Below, piece after piece: positions 25,985 to 39,245 of a stretch of DNA of 64,000 bases; position 1 is the stretch's first letter; every line of letters starts with the position of its first letter. Source of the DNA: Linepithema humile (lineage: Eukaryota > Arthropoda > Insecta > Hymenoptera > Formicidae). The notes below the pieces were generated by a model, which ran no database searches, was not told where the DNA came from, and was given only the letters and a program-made list of their open reading frames with translations. Where the stretch lies: assembly GCF_040581485.1 (NCBI RefSeq), contig NC_090130.1:23887918-23951917 (forward strand). The letters run 5' to 3'. Made by a program: the position numbers and the translations under genes.

Positions 25985-26471
25985 ATATGTATAAATCGTG
26001 GTAGTTTAATGGTTAGTTAAGAAAATACGCCATATTATACTGTCACTCAACTCTAGAATTCTTTGGGAATGTATTTAGAATTTTAATAAAAAATTAATTT
26101 TTTTCGAAAATGAGGTGCCACCTTCATAAAGGTTATACTGTCCGAAAGTTATAAGAAACAGGCTCGAAAGAGAAATCACAGAGACTCACGGGAGTAAGTG
26201 TTTGTCGAAGAACTTTTCATCTTTATTCCATCTGTAAAGGGAAACCTTTTCAACTTCAAACCGAGTTCGCGAATTATGATTTGAGATAGGGAATTGGAGT
26301 TTTCATAGAAAGAGATCGAGAAATCTGATAAGAAATGAAATTTTAACCGAGAATATTTATAGCGAATTCGGCCACTCGCATTACATTGCATTAATGCACT
26401 CAAAGCTACTATACATAAAGTATCTAAATGCAATGGCATAATATAAACACTTGACAGTGAAACAACTAATG
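25985..26471 (+). repeat. Dispersed repeat family, copy 3, split by an 88-bp insertion
   Basis: The segment 'ggttagttaagaaaatacgcc' (about 26010) and the core from 26142 are contiguous in copy 2. Here they are separated by about 90 bp bounded by the 10-bp direct repeat TTATACTGTC (26035-26044 and 26133-26142). The remainder, to 26471, parallels copy 2 closely, including 'atttatagcgaattcggcca' and 'aatataaacacttgacagtg'. Confidence 0.8.
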
Positions 26472-27084
26472 TTTTGCTAAATATCATTGACAATATCGTT
26501 ATTAAATAGTTCAAAATATAATATATTATGCTTTTACATTGTACAACTTCATGTATAGCAGCCTTTAGTGTGCACCAAAGTGATCGAATTTATCATTAGA
26601 TTTTCCAGGAAAATGCGTAACATAACAATAGCGTGATAACAATAAATTTTAAATCTTTTGTTTTTTTAAGTTTTATCAATAGTTGGGTATTTTTATTGTT
26701 ATTCTGTTAAAGTCTATGTGTATGTTTTATATTTTCTAGGTCATTTTATTATAAATATGATAATCTTCTGATATTGCTACAAGTTTGAGAATTTGCAATG
26801 TCTCGTATCTTGTTCGATTAATTAGAAAACAAGTACGTTTATAATTTACCGTGTGATATGGCGTATGTGCTTACTATTTTACACAGGCTCAAAAGTTAAA
26901 GATTCTTTAATAAATAAGGTAAATGCTACATAATTTTAATACTCTTAATCACAGATGCAACATAATCGCTATAATCGTCAACATAATATATTTGCATTTC
27001 TTAAAAATAGCGATCAGCTATTTTTCCCATTACTTTCCGGGAAATGTATAAATAATTAAATACTGTAGTAAAGATATTCACTTA

Positions 27085-29270
27085 CCAGTTGTTGCTCTAC
27101 TATAATTCTGCTCTCTGCTACATCTCTGCAGCTCCATTTCTGCACCTAGCTATTGCTCTGCTTTCCAAATCACTCGCGACGATAATCACTTCAATACGAT
27201 ATCGCCCGTAACTTTATTCGACACTCCCGACGATTATTTATCCACGGACTTTGATACACTTTGGATGAAAATAACCCGAAATACGATATTCGCCCGTGTA
27301 CACGAACGACACTCCCGATTCGTTAAACGCGACGCGCACAAAATAGAAACTCAGGATAAATACAGCTTTACGCGGCATCTCACATCTGAAACGAGAGACA
27401 TAACCTTTTCCATTGTATCCGTTACGACAATCCCTTGATGCTTTTGTCAATGGTTCTCAATATAGGTACTTGTTGTCTAATAGCGCTTGCGGGCCACTAA
27501 GGCTGAAATATGTTGAAAAAGCGTGTATCGGACAACAGAGTCCCACGACAAAAATGTTAAACGATGAACTAACTTCGAATGCTGGGATACGCACTTATCG
27601 TGATCACAATTTATTGTCCCGAAATAATCTCTAATCGTTCAATTCGACACACTCAGCATCATTTATGTGTGAAATTCGTCCAAAACATATAAAAAGGCGC
27701 GAAAACACGGAACGATCGCGATACAGCTGTTAAGTCTAAGAATGTGACGTGAACTGATTGGCGGTTGACAAAATTCTTACGCCACCTTCATGCGCCTATT
27801 TCTCGTTACTATGCAGCAACAAATAGTGCGATGATCTAACGACACGTCATCGATAAATTCGATCGAAACATATTAAATACCTTTTCGATTCTGATGCAAA
27901 AATATCCAAAATTTGTTTTATTACGACCAAACTGCCTAATTAGCACATTGAAATGCTCATCGCAAATATCCATATCATTAATATACGCGTAAAGGCATGA
28001 TGAATGCATGTTTTGTCGAAAAGCCATAATGGACTGTTCCATACGCGAATGTCTTATTTAATGGACTGTTCCATACGCGAATATCTTATTATTTGTATCA
28101 AGTTACTTGCTTCGTTGAAGCTGTTATGACAAATCCTCGATGCTTTCGTCGATGCTTTTCGATAATCTCAAGATAGAATGACGCTTACGATGTCTGTGTG
28201 AGGAGCAAGTAGTGCAAACAGAGTGTGGTCGGTAGTCCCGCGGCGGAACGCGAGAGACGATGGGCTTCGAACGGAAATATGCATTGATCGCGATCGCGTG
28301 AGTAACTTAATACTTCAAAAGAATCGCACATCGCTCAATTTGACACATTCGGTATTCATTCGTACGCGGAATTTGCTCAGTGTGAGCAAGAAAACACGAA
28401 ATCACGGAGCGATTTCGATTCGACTTACCCTCAAGGACGCTCGACGTGAACTATGCGATAGGGTGTTTACAAAATTTATATTCTTACGCCACACTTTCGT
28501 GCGCCTATTTCCCATTACTACGCGGCAACAAATAGTGCAGTGATCCAAGACGCGCAATCGATAAATTTAATCGAAATGCATTAAATATCTATTTATGTTG
28601 GTTTCAACATAAATATTCATAAATATTGTTTGTTTTATAACGATCAAACAGATTAAGACACTGAAATATCCATGGTCTTATTCAATATTCTCGACTCGTT
28701 AGACGCGATGCGTATAAAGTCTTAGAAAGTGTACGCATCCATTTACTATTCCTCCTTACTATTCCTGTTCGCGAATATTTCAATATTTCAAGCGTAAGTA
28801 TGAATTTATTTGTACAATTTCTAGATGCTCTTATTCCTAAGGACGCTTGACGGAACTAATTGATTAACAAAATTCGTACGTCACTTTGACGTCATTCGTC
28901 TGTTTGCATTATTACGCAACAAGAAATAGTACGGCAGTTCATAGCGCGCAGTCAATATTAATTACAAATATCATAAGGAACGTGTAATTGTGATCACGTT
29001 GCCTAGATTAATTGATACACTAAACTTGTCTGTAGATTTATTTGGTACTATCGAAACACGGTTACGCGTGAATATGTAGTATAAAAAAAGTGCGTTTATT
29101 GAAAAATGCGCCTTTCAATCGGACGGGATCTGAGCGGAACGCAATAGATATCCATCAACTTCAATACAAATATCGAAAAAACTCGTTTTATTACGATCGA
29201 ATTAAACGAATTAATTAGCACTCTCAAATGCCCATATATTCATACGGCTTCTCGTTGCAAAGTATTGCCA
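27085..29270 (+). repeat. Large unclassified repeat, left copy, with internal degenerate subunits
   Basis: From about 27085 to 28556 this region is closely related, in inverted orientation, to 35511-37040. Inside it a unit of about 700 bp recurs: 'cgcctatttctcgttactatg..caacaaatagtgcgatgatc' at about 27791-27836 returns at about 28502-28546 and more decayed at about 28900-28950. 'Ttttattacgatcgaattaa..attagcac' at about 29190-29225 echoes about 27915-27945. A 34-bp direct duplication (atggactgttccatacgcgaat) sits at 28027-28090. No transposase or RT motif is visible. The left copy extends about 0.7 kb further than the right copy. Confidence 0.75.
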
Positions 29271-29856
29271 ATTTTTCGTGATTGGATGAGTCAGCAGTCA
29301 CGCAAAAAAAATGACGATTATTTCTCGAACGTAACTTGTAGAATATCTCGTGCGTTAATATTTATTCATAAAAAGAACCGATAACCACTGAAAATGGAAT
29401 TCTTAATGTACGTACTACCACAAATCCGCTATCGCGATAAAAAGCGTTTGCCGGATTTGACTAATTACAGCACCTAATTTTTTACGCTGCACACACAAAG
29501 CTTCATTAAGCCAATGCGAAGAGGCAAAGCTATATGCATGCAAAGCTATGCATCGTCATTACACACGAAGAAATTATCACATATAGATAAATATGCGCTA
29601 TTTAGAAATTTTAATGCTGCTCTGAGTACATCAGTCATCAGCAATATTTGTCATTAAAATAAATTAGTAATATAATAAATATTGCATTTGCATATTGGAA
29701 TAACATAATCTAAAGTTTTTTAACGTAAGAGGATCGACTTTGTCACTCTACGTTAACTTTATTGCATACTTAATTAAATGCATAGAAAGTTACGAAAATG
29801 CTGCTACATACAAAAATAAAAATATTTTCTGTGTTTTGCTATCGCATCAAGCGCTC

Positions 29857-29858
29857 AA

Positions 29859-29892
<34 letters not shown>

Positions 29893-29898
29893 TATATT
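29857..29898. repeat. Poly(A) tract followed by (TA)n
   Basis: About 20 consecutive A are followed directly by about 11 TA dinucleotides. It could be a retroposon tail, but no element body is recognisable upstream. Confidence 0.9.
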
Positions 29899-32800
29899 TA
29901 AAGCAGCATTGATTTTTCGATAGTATAAACTAATCTTTATGCTAATCTGTACGATGCAATCTGTACGTGAGAGAAGAGATATTCGACGAAATTAATTTTT
30001 TAATAAAAATATATAGCACTTCAAATATAGCGTAAAAATACAATAAATAAATATATGCTATCAAACATAAAGAAAAAAGAAAAATTTCTTAATTATAATT
30101 GTAGGCAATAAATTCGATTTATTTTATACCTATTTGCCTCATAATTTTTACGGTGGATTATATAATGGGAAAAGAAGAGCGACGGAGTGAATGTGTATGG
30201 GCGAAAAAGAACGAAAAGAATAATAATAGAGAAAACGAGGTAGAACGAGACGTGAGGGAATTAATTCCCAATGCCGTTTTCTATTCAGTTTCGCATCGCA
30301 TTAAACACACCAACGTTTTAAAACATACGAGAAAACAGCCATCCGTATGTCGACTTTCACGCGTTCTCGCGTATCTTTTTCTCGTTGCAGCCCACGCCTT
30401 TTTCTATCACATTCAACCACAAATTTTTAAGTTGGAAATGCGCATCGCGTTTCTACGCAAACGCGATTTTGACGGACTAAAAACGACCAGAAGTAAAGAT
30501 AAAATTTTCTTCGCTCCAAAAAGCAAACGAAATAAGAGCTGAAAGCTATTCACAAAGTAATTATGATGAAAAAGAAAGAGAGCGACAATTTTACATAAGA
30601 GTTTTTTCTAAAATGCATGTAAAACATACGCAATAATTATGCCTTGTGCATAATATTATATCAAAGATTCAGTATTGCTTGATGCGTGTAATTTGTAATA
30701 TGTCTTAAGAAATAACAAAATAAGATAGGCAACAAAAGGTATAGTTGTAATTCTGTATTTAAAAAATTGTTTTTTTTTCTCTCTTGAGTTGTCTGCCCAC
30801 TACTTTAAAATTAACTAGCATGACAATGTGAAAAAACAAGTGAGAGAAAAAAGATATCACATAATAAATATTTAATAAGCAACACCTGAAATATAATTTC
30901 AATCAGTGAATCAATAGCATTGAACATTCTTTGTTTTCCAGTTTCTTACTAACTTGATTATATAACCAGATAGTGTTTTAAGTATTCAATGTACTATCAA
31001 CTCCTAACGTTACATTAGTATTTATGCCTCGTTTATTTTGATATTGAGAGTTTGCGTGTATTCGCTTTCCAGTTACAGTGATATTCTTGCGAATATTTCA
31101 ACGTTAATTTGAAATGACTTATTAACGCATAGAATCGATAGTCGTGAACATTTGCAGACGTCGCAAGCGGCACGTTATTAAATATGGCTCGAATTTTAAT
31201 TTTGAGAGCAACTTTTCAACGTCACCAAACGCACCCCTGTGACGGCCTTCACGGCCTGCTGTTGTCACTTGTCGTCTGTGCTACCACCGTCCTTCCTACT
31301 CCTCGCTGCCGCTCCTCGTCACGCAGCCGGTTTATGTTTATGTTTTATGGAAGTTTCATATTAAATTTATGACGTCGCTCGTTCTACGGAGTTTTATGAT
31401 TTCGCGGCTGTAAACGCTCCGGCAGATTTATGCCCGAAATTGGAATTAAAATTGGCGAGGTAGTACGTACGACACGCCGTTACATCACCAACCGTTTATC
31501 GAGAATGTAAATTGTAAACGATGGTAGGTAGTGAGTTCGCAGGACATGAAAAGACCGACACGATGAGCATCGGTCGAGTTGAACAACCGCGAAACCCTGT
31601 CCAACCAGAAAATAGATTCCCGTTTATAAAGAGGATAATGGCACGCCACGTTGCGTTCAAACATTTCGTCGCGGAACGCCAGCACTCTTGTGTTCACTGA
31701 AAAGGAGTTTAAACGTTGAAACCTGAGAGAGGATAATTGTGGAAAATAGAGAAACTGTTTTGAGTGTCATTGTGTGGCCGTTTCTATCCCGATTCATGCG
31801 CAAAATACAATATGATACGTACTGTTGAATAGACATTATAATATTACGTGATTTGGTTACTACTACAATCTAAATCAAAGCATAAATGCTCACATTTTGC
31901 TTAAAATATAATAATAATAATATGCTATACATATATAAACTGCAATGCTTGCGACGAACAATTTTCATTCTTAACAGAAGAAATTTTGCGATAACATCCA
32001 ATGACAAATATTATTATGCATTTCAAGTAACAATGAGCATACGTTTGCGTTTGCATTTATCAGACACGATTATTACACGATCAAACCATCAGCAAAGCAT
32101 TTATTTGCTTTCATTCTTGTATTACGGCAGCACAGCGATTTTATAATTGAACATTACAATGTAAAAATTGTAATTTTAATTCAAGCTACAATTTTTTAAT
32201 AACACGCGATTATCAAACATTTTTACATGATAAAAAGGAAGCTTAAATTGCATGAAAACCATAGAAATTTTCAAATAAATAATTAAATTTTAATTATTAT
32301 TAAATTAGCTAAATTGTCATTTAATATTTTACAATTAAAGTCACGATATATTGCTTATTAATTAGCTCATTCTTTTTCAAGAGAGACACTGGAAGCATGC
32401 ATTAATATCGTCATTCCAACGGCAGAGAAATGTTACATTTATCAGGTATTTAAAACGAGTTTAACCGGAAACGAAGTTATATATATTATTCACTAGTATG
32501 AATACTTAGCGCGCAACGAGCTCACATCCGAGTGTAAAACAGAAGTAATTGGAGCACAAGAACGATGCTGATGAGTTTTAAAGCACAGAAATTACTGTCG
32601 CCAGCGAATCTTTTATCCGATTTTTGTTATACGAAGTATCGTGAGGGACATCAGCTGATCCAAATCTCAATTTAATTCTTACCAACGCATTGGCATCGCG
32701 TTCGCATTTGTTGCTCGTTTACACCGCGAACATAAAAACAGCATCGCCTCTTCACCGATTATACTTTTCTTTTATTTTTTCGGCGGTTTGTCGAGCGCAT

Positions 32801-35510
32801 ACTCGATATAGCGCGTGCGATAAAGCACAGTAACGAACAATGAAATGTTTATCAAGTGCTACTACAGAGTGGAGTTCGTGGACGGATTTAAAAGTGCGCT
32901 ACGAACCGGAGTGGCGACTCGACCGGATAGCCCGAAAGGAACGTGATTTTGACGGGCGTAAAAAAAAAGCTCGTTACGGGCGGTTCGCGTTCGCGTTCGT
33001 TACTTCGGCCGATGAAAAATTCGCTAAATAATTCAGCTCAGGAAGTGCCCGCGTAAAACTCTTGTTTATTGGCGTGGGCGTAAATCTCGACGACTCTCTC
33101 GTTCGCCCGCCTCGTCGCGCCGCGATGGCACGCCGTGATTAATGCTTGCACTGGTTTCGCAATAGTTTCGCAAAAGATTATCAATTTTACCTTCGATGGC
33201 AAGGCGCGAAGCGAACGGACGCGTCTCCTCGCGACGATAAAACCGATTCAGCGTGAGAGTTACTTTGGCGCGAGAACTTCCGAGGATCAGAGACCGTAAG
33301 ACTCGGGAAAAGTATCCGCAAACTTTGAGACGCCCGTAATTAATTAAACGCGTGCTCCTCTTTTCTCTCCACCTTGTCTGTCCCGCTTGCGTAGGAAGAG
33401 ACGCGTCGTATATTAGTAATCCCCCTTTTCATCGGTTTTCGCGTAGAGCTAGTTGTACTCCTCTAACAAACGAGAGCGGAATGCGGTAACAAATTTTGCA
33501 TTTTTCAATATATCACGTGCCGTACAATTTACGGCAAGCGGTGTAATTTATAGAGAGAATTTCATTTTTCGTCGATTCTTCCATTTCCATGAAAGAAAGA
33601 CAACGTGTTCGATCAGCAAGTAGCTTCTGCATCGAAATTGAAAATTTATTTTCGTCGCTGTTTTTTTTGGCGATACGACACTTAATATGCACGATGCCCG
33701 AATAAATGATTCGTGTGTGATGTACGCAGTTTATCGGCGTATTGAAGGAATGGACGTTATGGATGGAGAGTCAAAACTGTTTGCTCTTTATACATCCCTC
33801 GTGCGTGCTGATATAGTATAAATGCGTACGTGTATACATGAATTTTATTGAGAAAGTGCCTGCACCCATACCAAGCAGCAGTAACAACGGCCACTTCATC
33901 GATGGTATAGTTTAGTTATGCAAATAGTAAACTTCGAGCAAAGCAAGAAGGGACGGTTGTTTCCAGTTATCTCGGTACAACTCTCTATCCAAAATTGTCA
34001 GAATTCCTTCGGCTTAAGTTTCAAAATAATTGTTAATACTATAATTTTATGGCGGCAATTTTATGGCAAGAACATAAAATGATATCAAATATCTCAGACA
34101 TTAAAAAAATAAAGATAAAGAAGTAAAAATCAAAATCGATTTCTTTTATATACATATATTTAAAAATAATCTTGTAATAAAAATAATATTAAAAATAAAA
34201 ATTTTTAAAGTAATAAGAATAAAAATGGCAAGTTTGTCCTTTTTAATTATTTTAAATTGTTTGATGTAAATTAAAGAATAAATAAAATTTACTTCTATTA
34301 TGTATAACATGTATTTTAGCAAAGTTTTTTAAAAATTTTTTCACTAATATTACAGTATAGGAAACAGTAAAGAGATCTAAACGTCTCGTTGCGATGGACA
34401 TAAAATAGAACAAAAAACGAAGGGTTGTGCCAGAATCGAACGCGATTTCGCTAAAGTGGAAAATAAGGGAGATAAAATGGTAAGAACGAGATGAGAAAGC
34501 GGAATGAGAGAGATGAGGTTTGGTCATCTCACGTTATAGACAATGGATTGGTGTGCATCCGCGCACACATACTTACAGTTACATGTACATTACATACATA
34601 TACTTGCATCCGCCGACTGAGAGCGCAAATAGTGCGACGCGGATGGTTTTGAACAGACAGAAAGAGAGGGCAAAGAAGAAAGGCGGGAGTATGGTTTGCC
34701 TCATAGCCGACTGCAGTTTACTTTAAATCTCCCGGATGGTTCCTCGTCCGCCTTCCTAGTTTAAGATAAGCTACGGGGTCCGCCCGGAAAACGGAAGTAA
34801 TGGCTTACCAGATATTATCAACTGCTACAGGGCGTACAGTAAAGGGGTGGCGTTGGTTGCCGGAGAGCCGCTCCATATCCTACATCACTTTTAAGGCACT
34901 ACTGTACCGAAACTAACAAGCGCCGTAAACTTTTCCGCGCGGCTTACCGCATTACGTGCTGGAATAAGCGGCTTATTGAATTCCGGAGCGCTCAACCAAA
35001 AGCTCTACCTTTACCCATCGCACTACAAACTTTGTGCCATTTGTTGTACCGATTGCACGTTCTCTCCACTTTACTCTACTTTCTACACGCGTCAACGCTA
35101 TCATCAATCTTAACATGTTGGCTTCGACGAGCCATTCATGTAATCATTAATGTCGGTAATTTTTCAAGAAGTTGATAGTCTCTGTCCATGATGTATTATT
35201 ACCCGTACATTTTAAATAATGTATTAAACATATGATATACAAATTGCATTGTCATTGCATAATCATATCGATTTTTGTGCTTTAAAAATTACTATTACAA
35301 GTAAATATTAAATAAATTTTAAATAAAAACTACAAAAAATTACATTTAAAATTAAATATTGCATTTGTCCAACATTAAGCTATTTTATACAGTCAAAAAT
35401 AAATATACATACATAACAAATGTTTTTATTATTATATTTTCCAAAATTAATGCTTTCACTATATATCAATTAACGCAATTATGCGTTATTCATAATTAAT
35501 ATTGATATTG
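29899..35510. other. Non-coding stretch between the two inverted repeats
   Basis: No supported gene or transposon. A lysine/asparagine-rich plus-strand frame at 30153-30542 (129 codons) is open but shows no domain and A-rich composition. GC-richer patches lie at about 31.2-31.8, 32.8-33.5 and 34.6-35.1 kb. A 20-bp near-repeat of 'atgttttatggaagtttcat' occurs here (about 31335) and at about 7529. Confidence 0.5.
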
Positions 35511-37040
35511 ATTGCGCGTCTTGGATCACTGCACTATTTACTGCCGCGTAGTAATGTGAAATAGGCGCACGAAAGTGTGGCGTAAGAATATAAATTTTGT
35601 AAACACCCTATCGCATAGTTCACGTCGAGCGTCCTTGAGGGTAAGTCGAATCGAAATCGCTCCGTGATTTCGTGTTTTCTTGCTCACACTGAGCAAATTC
35701 CGCGTACGAATGAATACCGAATGTGTCAAATTGAGCGATGTGCGATTCTTTTGAAGTATTAAGTTACTCACGCGATCGTGATCAATGCATATTTCCGTTC
35801 GAAGCCCATCGTCTCTCGCGTTCCGCCGCGGGACTATCGACCACACTCTGTTTGCACTACTTGCTCCTCACACAGACATCGTAAGCGTCATTCTATCTTG
35901 AGATTATCGAAAAGCATCGACGAAAGCATCGAGGATTTGTCATAACAGCTTCAACAAAGCAAGTAACTTGATACAAATAATAAGATATTCGCGTATGGAA
36001 CAGTCCATTAAATAAGACATTCGCGTATGGAACAGTCTATTATGGCTTTTCAACAAAACATACATTCACCATGCTTTTACGCGTATATTAAACAATATGG
36101 ATTTTTGCGATGAGCATTTTAATGTGCTAATTAAGCAGTTTAATCGTGATAAAACAAGTTTTGGATATTTTTGCATCAGAATCGAAAAGATATTTAACAT
36201 GTTTCGATCGAATTTATCGATGACGCGTCGTTAGATCATGGCACTATTTGTTGCCGTATAATAATGAGAAATAGGCGCATGAAGGTGGCGTAAGAATTTT
36301 GTCAACCGCCAATCAGTTCACGTCACATTCTTAGAACTAACAGTAAACTGCATTGCGATCGTTTCGTTCTCCCGCGCATTTTTATACATTTTGGACAAAT
36401 TTCGCACATAAGTGATGCTGAATGTGTCGAATTGAACGATCAGAGATTATTTCGGAACAATAAATTGTAATCACGATAAGTGCGTATCTCAGCATTTGAA
36501 GTCAGTTCATCGCTTAACGTTTCGTGGGACTCTGTTGTCCGATACACGCTTTTTCAACACATTTCAGCTTTAGTGGCCCGTAAGCGCTATTAGACAACAA
36601 ATACCTATATTGAGAACCATTGATAAAAGCATCAAGGGTTTGTCGCACCAGATTCAACGAAAGAGGTTATGTGTCTCGTTTCAGATGTGAGATGCCACGT
36701 AACGCTGCATTTATCCAGAGTTTCTGTAATTTTGTGCGTGTCGCGTTTAACGAATCGGGAGTGTCAATTTTATATACGGGCGAGTGTCGTGCGTTATTTT
36801 CGTTTAAAGTGTATCAAAGTCCGTGGATAAATAATCGTCGGGAGTGTCGAATAAAGTTACGGGCGATGTTGTTTGAAGTGATTATCGTGTGTCATGTGTG
36901 TGTATCGTCGCGAGTGATTTGGAAAACAGAGCAACGGCTAGGTGCAGAAATGGAGCTGCCGAGATGTAACAGAGCAACGATTACGTGCAGAAATGGAGCT
37001 GCCGAGATGTAACAGAGCAGTATTGCAGTAGAGCAGTGCA
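35511..37040 (-). repeat. Large unclassified repeat, right (inverted) copy
   Basis: Read on the minus strand, this matches the left copy at 27085-28556 over about 1.5 kb with roughly 85-95% identity by eye and scattered indels. One end is sharp: both copies share 'gcagtgatccaagacgcgcaatc' and diverge directly after it. The other end carries a 43-bp tandem duplication that the left copy lacks. A frame of about 102 codons (35538-35846, minus) is conserved in the left copy (28223-28543), but the flanking non-coding sequence is equally similar. Confidence 0.8.
36928..37020. repeat. 43-bp tandem repeat, two units plus a partial third
   Basis: The unit contains 'gtgcagaaatggagctgccg' followed by 'agatgtaac'. 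It occupies 36928-36970 and 36971-37013, and a third unit starts (AGAGCAG) at 37014. The corresponding site in the left copy of the large repeat (about 27097-27160) has only one unit. Confidence 0.9.
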
Positions 37041-37219
37041 TCAGCCGGTGAGTGAATATATTTATTACAGTATTCAATTATGTATATATTGCTCGGAATG
37101 TAACGGTAAAAATAGCCGTTCGATATTTTTAGGAAAATGCAAATATATTATGTTATATCTGTAATTAGGAATATTTCATATACAAATATATAATATTGAA
37201 GTAAAGTAATGATATAAAA

Positions 37220-38953
37220 CAAAGCTCTACCGCGCGGCCGCCGGCGGCCGAGCCGATAGCCTTGACTCAGGAGCGTCTGTGTAACAAATAGGCTGATGAT
37301 GAGCGGACACCTTTCAAAAAATAAAATTTTCTTTGTTATAGAAATAATATTTATTTTCACTAATTATAATTAAATATTTTTATTACATTTATTATAATAA
37401 TTTACTTAAACAATAATATATAATATCAAAAAAATAAAAATAATTAAAATAAATTAAATTATTAAAAAATTTAACTTTTTAATAAAAATTGTATGGTTTT
37501 TTAATTAGAAATCAATAGCTTTCCACATTACCCCTGAGATACTATTGTGAATGCGTTTTTTAAAAAATGGTTTCCTCAATAGGCCTATTTTACTAAAAAA
37601 TAACAAAGATAATTTAATATCTAAATAAATATGGCTTGGCAGAAAATTTTATATAGGGTTTAGATGATATTTTATATTTAAGATAATAAAAAAGAAACAA
37701 ATAAAAAAATTAAATAAATTAAAAAAAATAGAAATAGTTAATTTATAAAACTTTTGTTGAATTTTTTTGGTCATTTGCATGATTTTATTAAAGACATCCA
37801 CAGAAATAGAAGACCTAGTTCGCATCAAAGAGAATAATGATGCTATATGTTTATAGGACCAAAGTTTCTTGTCTCAACGAGACGCATCGACGTAGGTACT
37901 CGGTTTCAAATGAAAAATGTTGGCGATCCATAATCCCCAACACCCCAAATTTTTTCAAAAATTAACGAATTTCGAAAAACCGCCCGGAGAGATTGAAAGA
38001 TCTCTCGATATCCTGATTATTTTTGTGGTAAATTAATTTTAATACTTTAATTTAATTACATTTCTTTTTGTCCTTATATTTTAAAATTTAAATTACCATT
38101 TAATTACATTTTTTTTTGTCCTCATATTTTAAAATGTAAATTATCAAATTTAATTTACCATAAAAGTAATTCGAATATTGATAATAAACGTTTTCGGTAC
38201 ATATTTATGCAAATACTCTTTCTGTAAAATAAAATTAATAAAAACGGAAAGACGTTCTTTTGTGTGCAATGCATCATTATTCTCTTTGATGCGAACTAGG
38301 TCTTCTATTTCTGTGGATGTCCTTAATAAAATCATGCAAATGACCAAAAACATCCAACAAAAGTTTTATAAATTAACTATTTCTATTTTTTTTAAATTAT
38401 TTAATTTTTTTATTTGTTTCTTTTTTGTTATCTTAAATATAAAATATCATCTAAACCCTATATAAAATTTTCTGCCAAGCCATATTTATTTAGATATTAA
38501 GTTATCTTTATTATTTTTTAGTAAAATAGGCCTATTGAGGAAACCACTTTTTAAAAAACGCATTCACAATAGTATCTCAGGGGTAATGTGGAAAGTTATT
38601 GATTTCTAATTAAAAAACCATACAATTTTTATTAAAAAGTTAAATTTTTTAATAATTTGATTTATTTTAATTATTTTCATTTTTTTAATATTATATATTA
38701 TTGTCTAAGTAAATTATTATAATGAATGTAATAAAGATATTTAATTATAATTAGTAAAAATAAATATTATTTCTATAACAAAGAAAATTTTATTTTCTGA
38801 AAGGTGCCCGCTCATCATCAGCCTATTTGTTACACAGACGCTCCTGAGTCAAGGCTATCGGCGGCTCGGTCGTCAGCGGCCGCGCGGTAGTGGGACAGCG
38901 GGAGGCGTCGTCTTAAAAATCGAGCCGAAATGTGTAACTAACGCCGAGCTCTG
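37220..38953. mobile_element. hAT-like palindromic element, 1734 bp, with 8-bp TSD
   Basis: It is flanked by the 8-bp direct repeat ATATAAAA (37212-37219 and 38954-38961). The right end, CGAGCTCTG, and the GC-rich 170 bp inside it are homologous to the right end of the element at 12564-13005 (shared 'gctatcggcggctcgg', 'gcctattt', 'acgctcctgagtca'). The two arms (about 37230-37845 and 38270-38890) are close reverse complements over about 600 bp, separated by a 420-bp loop. The left end has lost about 70 bp: CAAAGCTCT is joined directly to the 'accgcgcggccg' segment. The loop contains a degenerate direct repeat (about 38050-38145) and no coding sequence. Confidence 0.85.
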
Positions 38954-39245
38954 ATATAAAATAACACATGAGAACTTAAAATACTGAAACTATTTTGTTG
39001 ATAATAAATTACAAAAATAGTAATTGCAGAAAGAAATAAGTAAAAAATTAACAATTTTAAGAGTAAGTTATTTATTTAGAAATAATAGAAATGAAATTTA
39101 TATAAAAGTATAAAAGTACGTGAAAATTTTTTAAATAATGTATAATAATAATTTGTAAAATTGACATTTAGCCTATAAATAAAAAAGGGATTTGCTCAAT
39201 GAATACGGGCGGTAAAAGTTTAACGATTAGACCGGCAACGATGTC

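Noticed and set aside
28223..28543. A 106-codon frame conserved in both large inverted copies (also minus 35538-35846)
   Set aside because: Flanking non-coding sequence is equally similar between copies, so the shared frame is explained by recent duplication. No domain is visible.
30153..30542. A 129-codon Lys/Arg/Asn-rich plus-strand frame
   Set aside because: A-rich base composition explains the residues; no domain, no splice partners.
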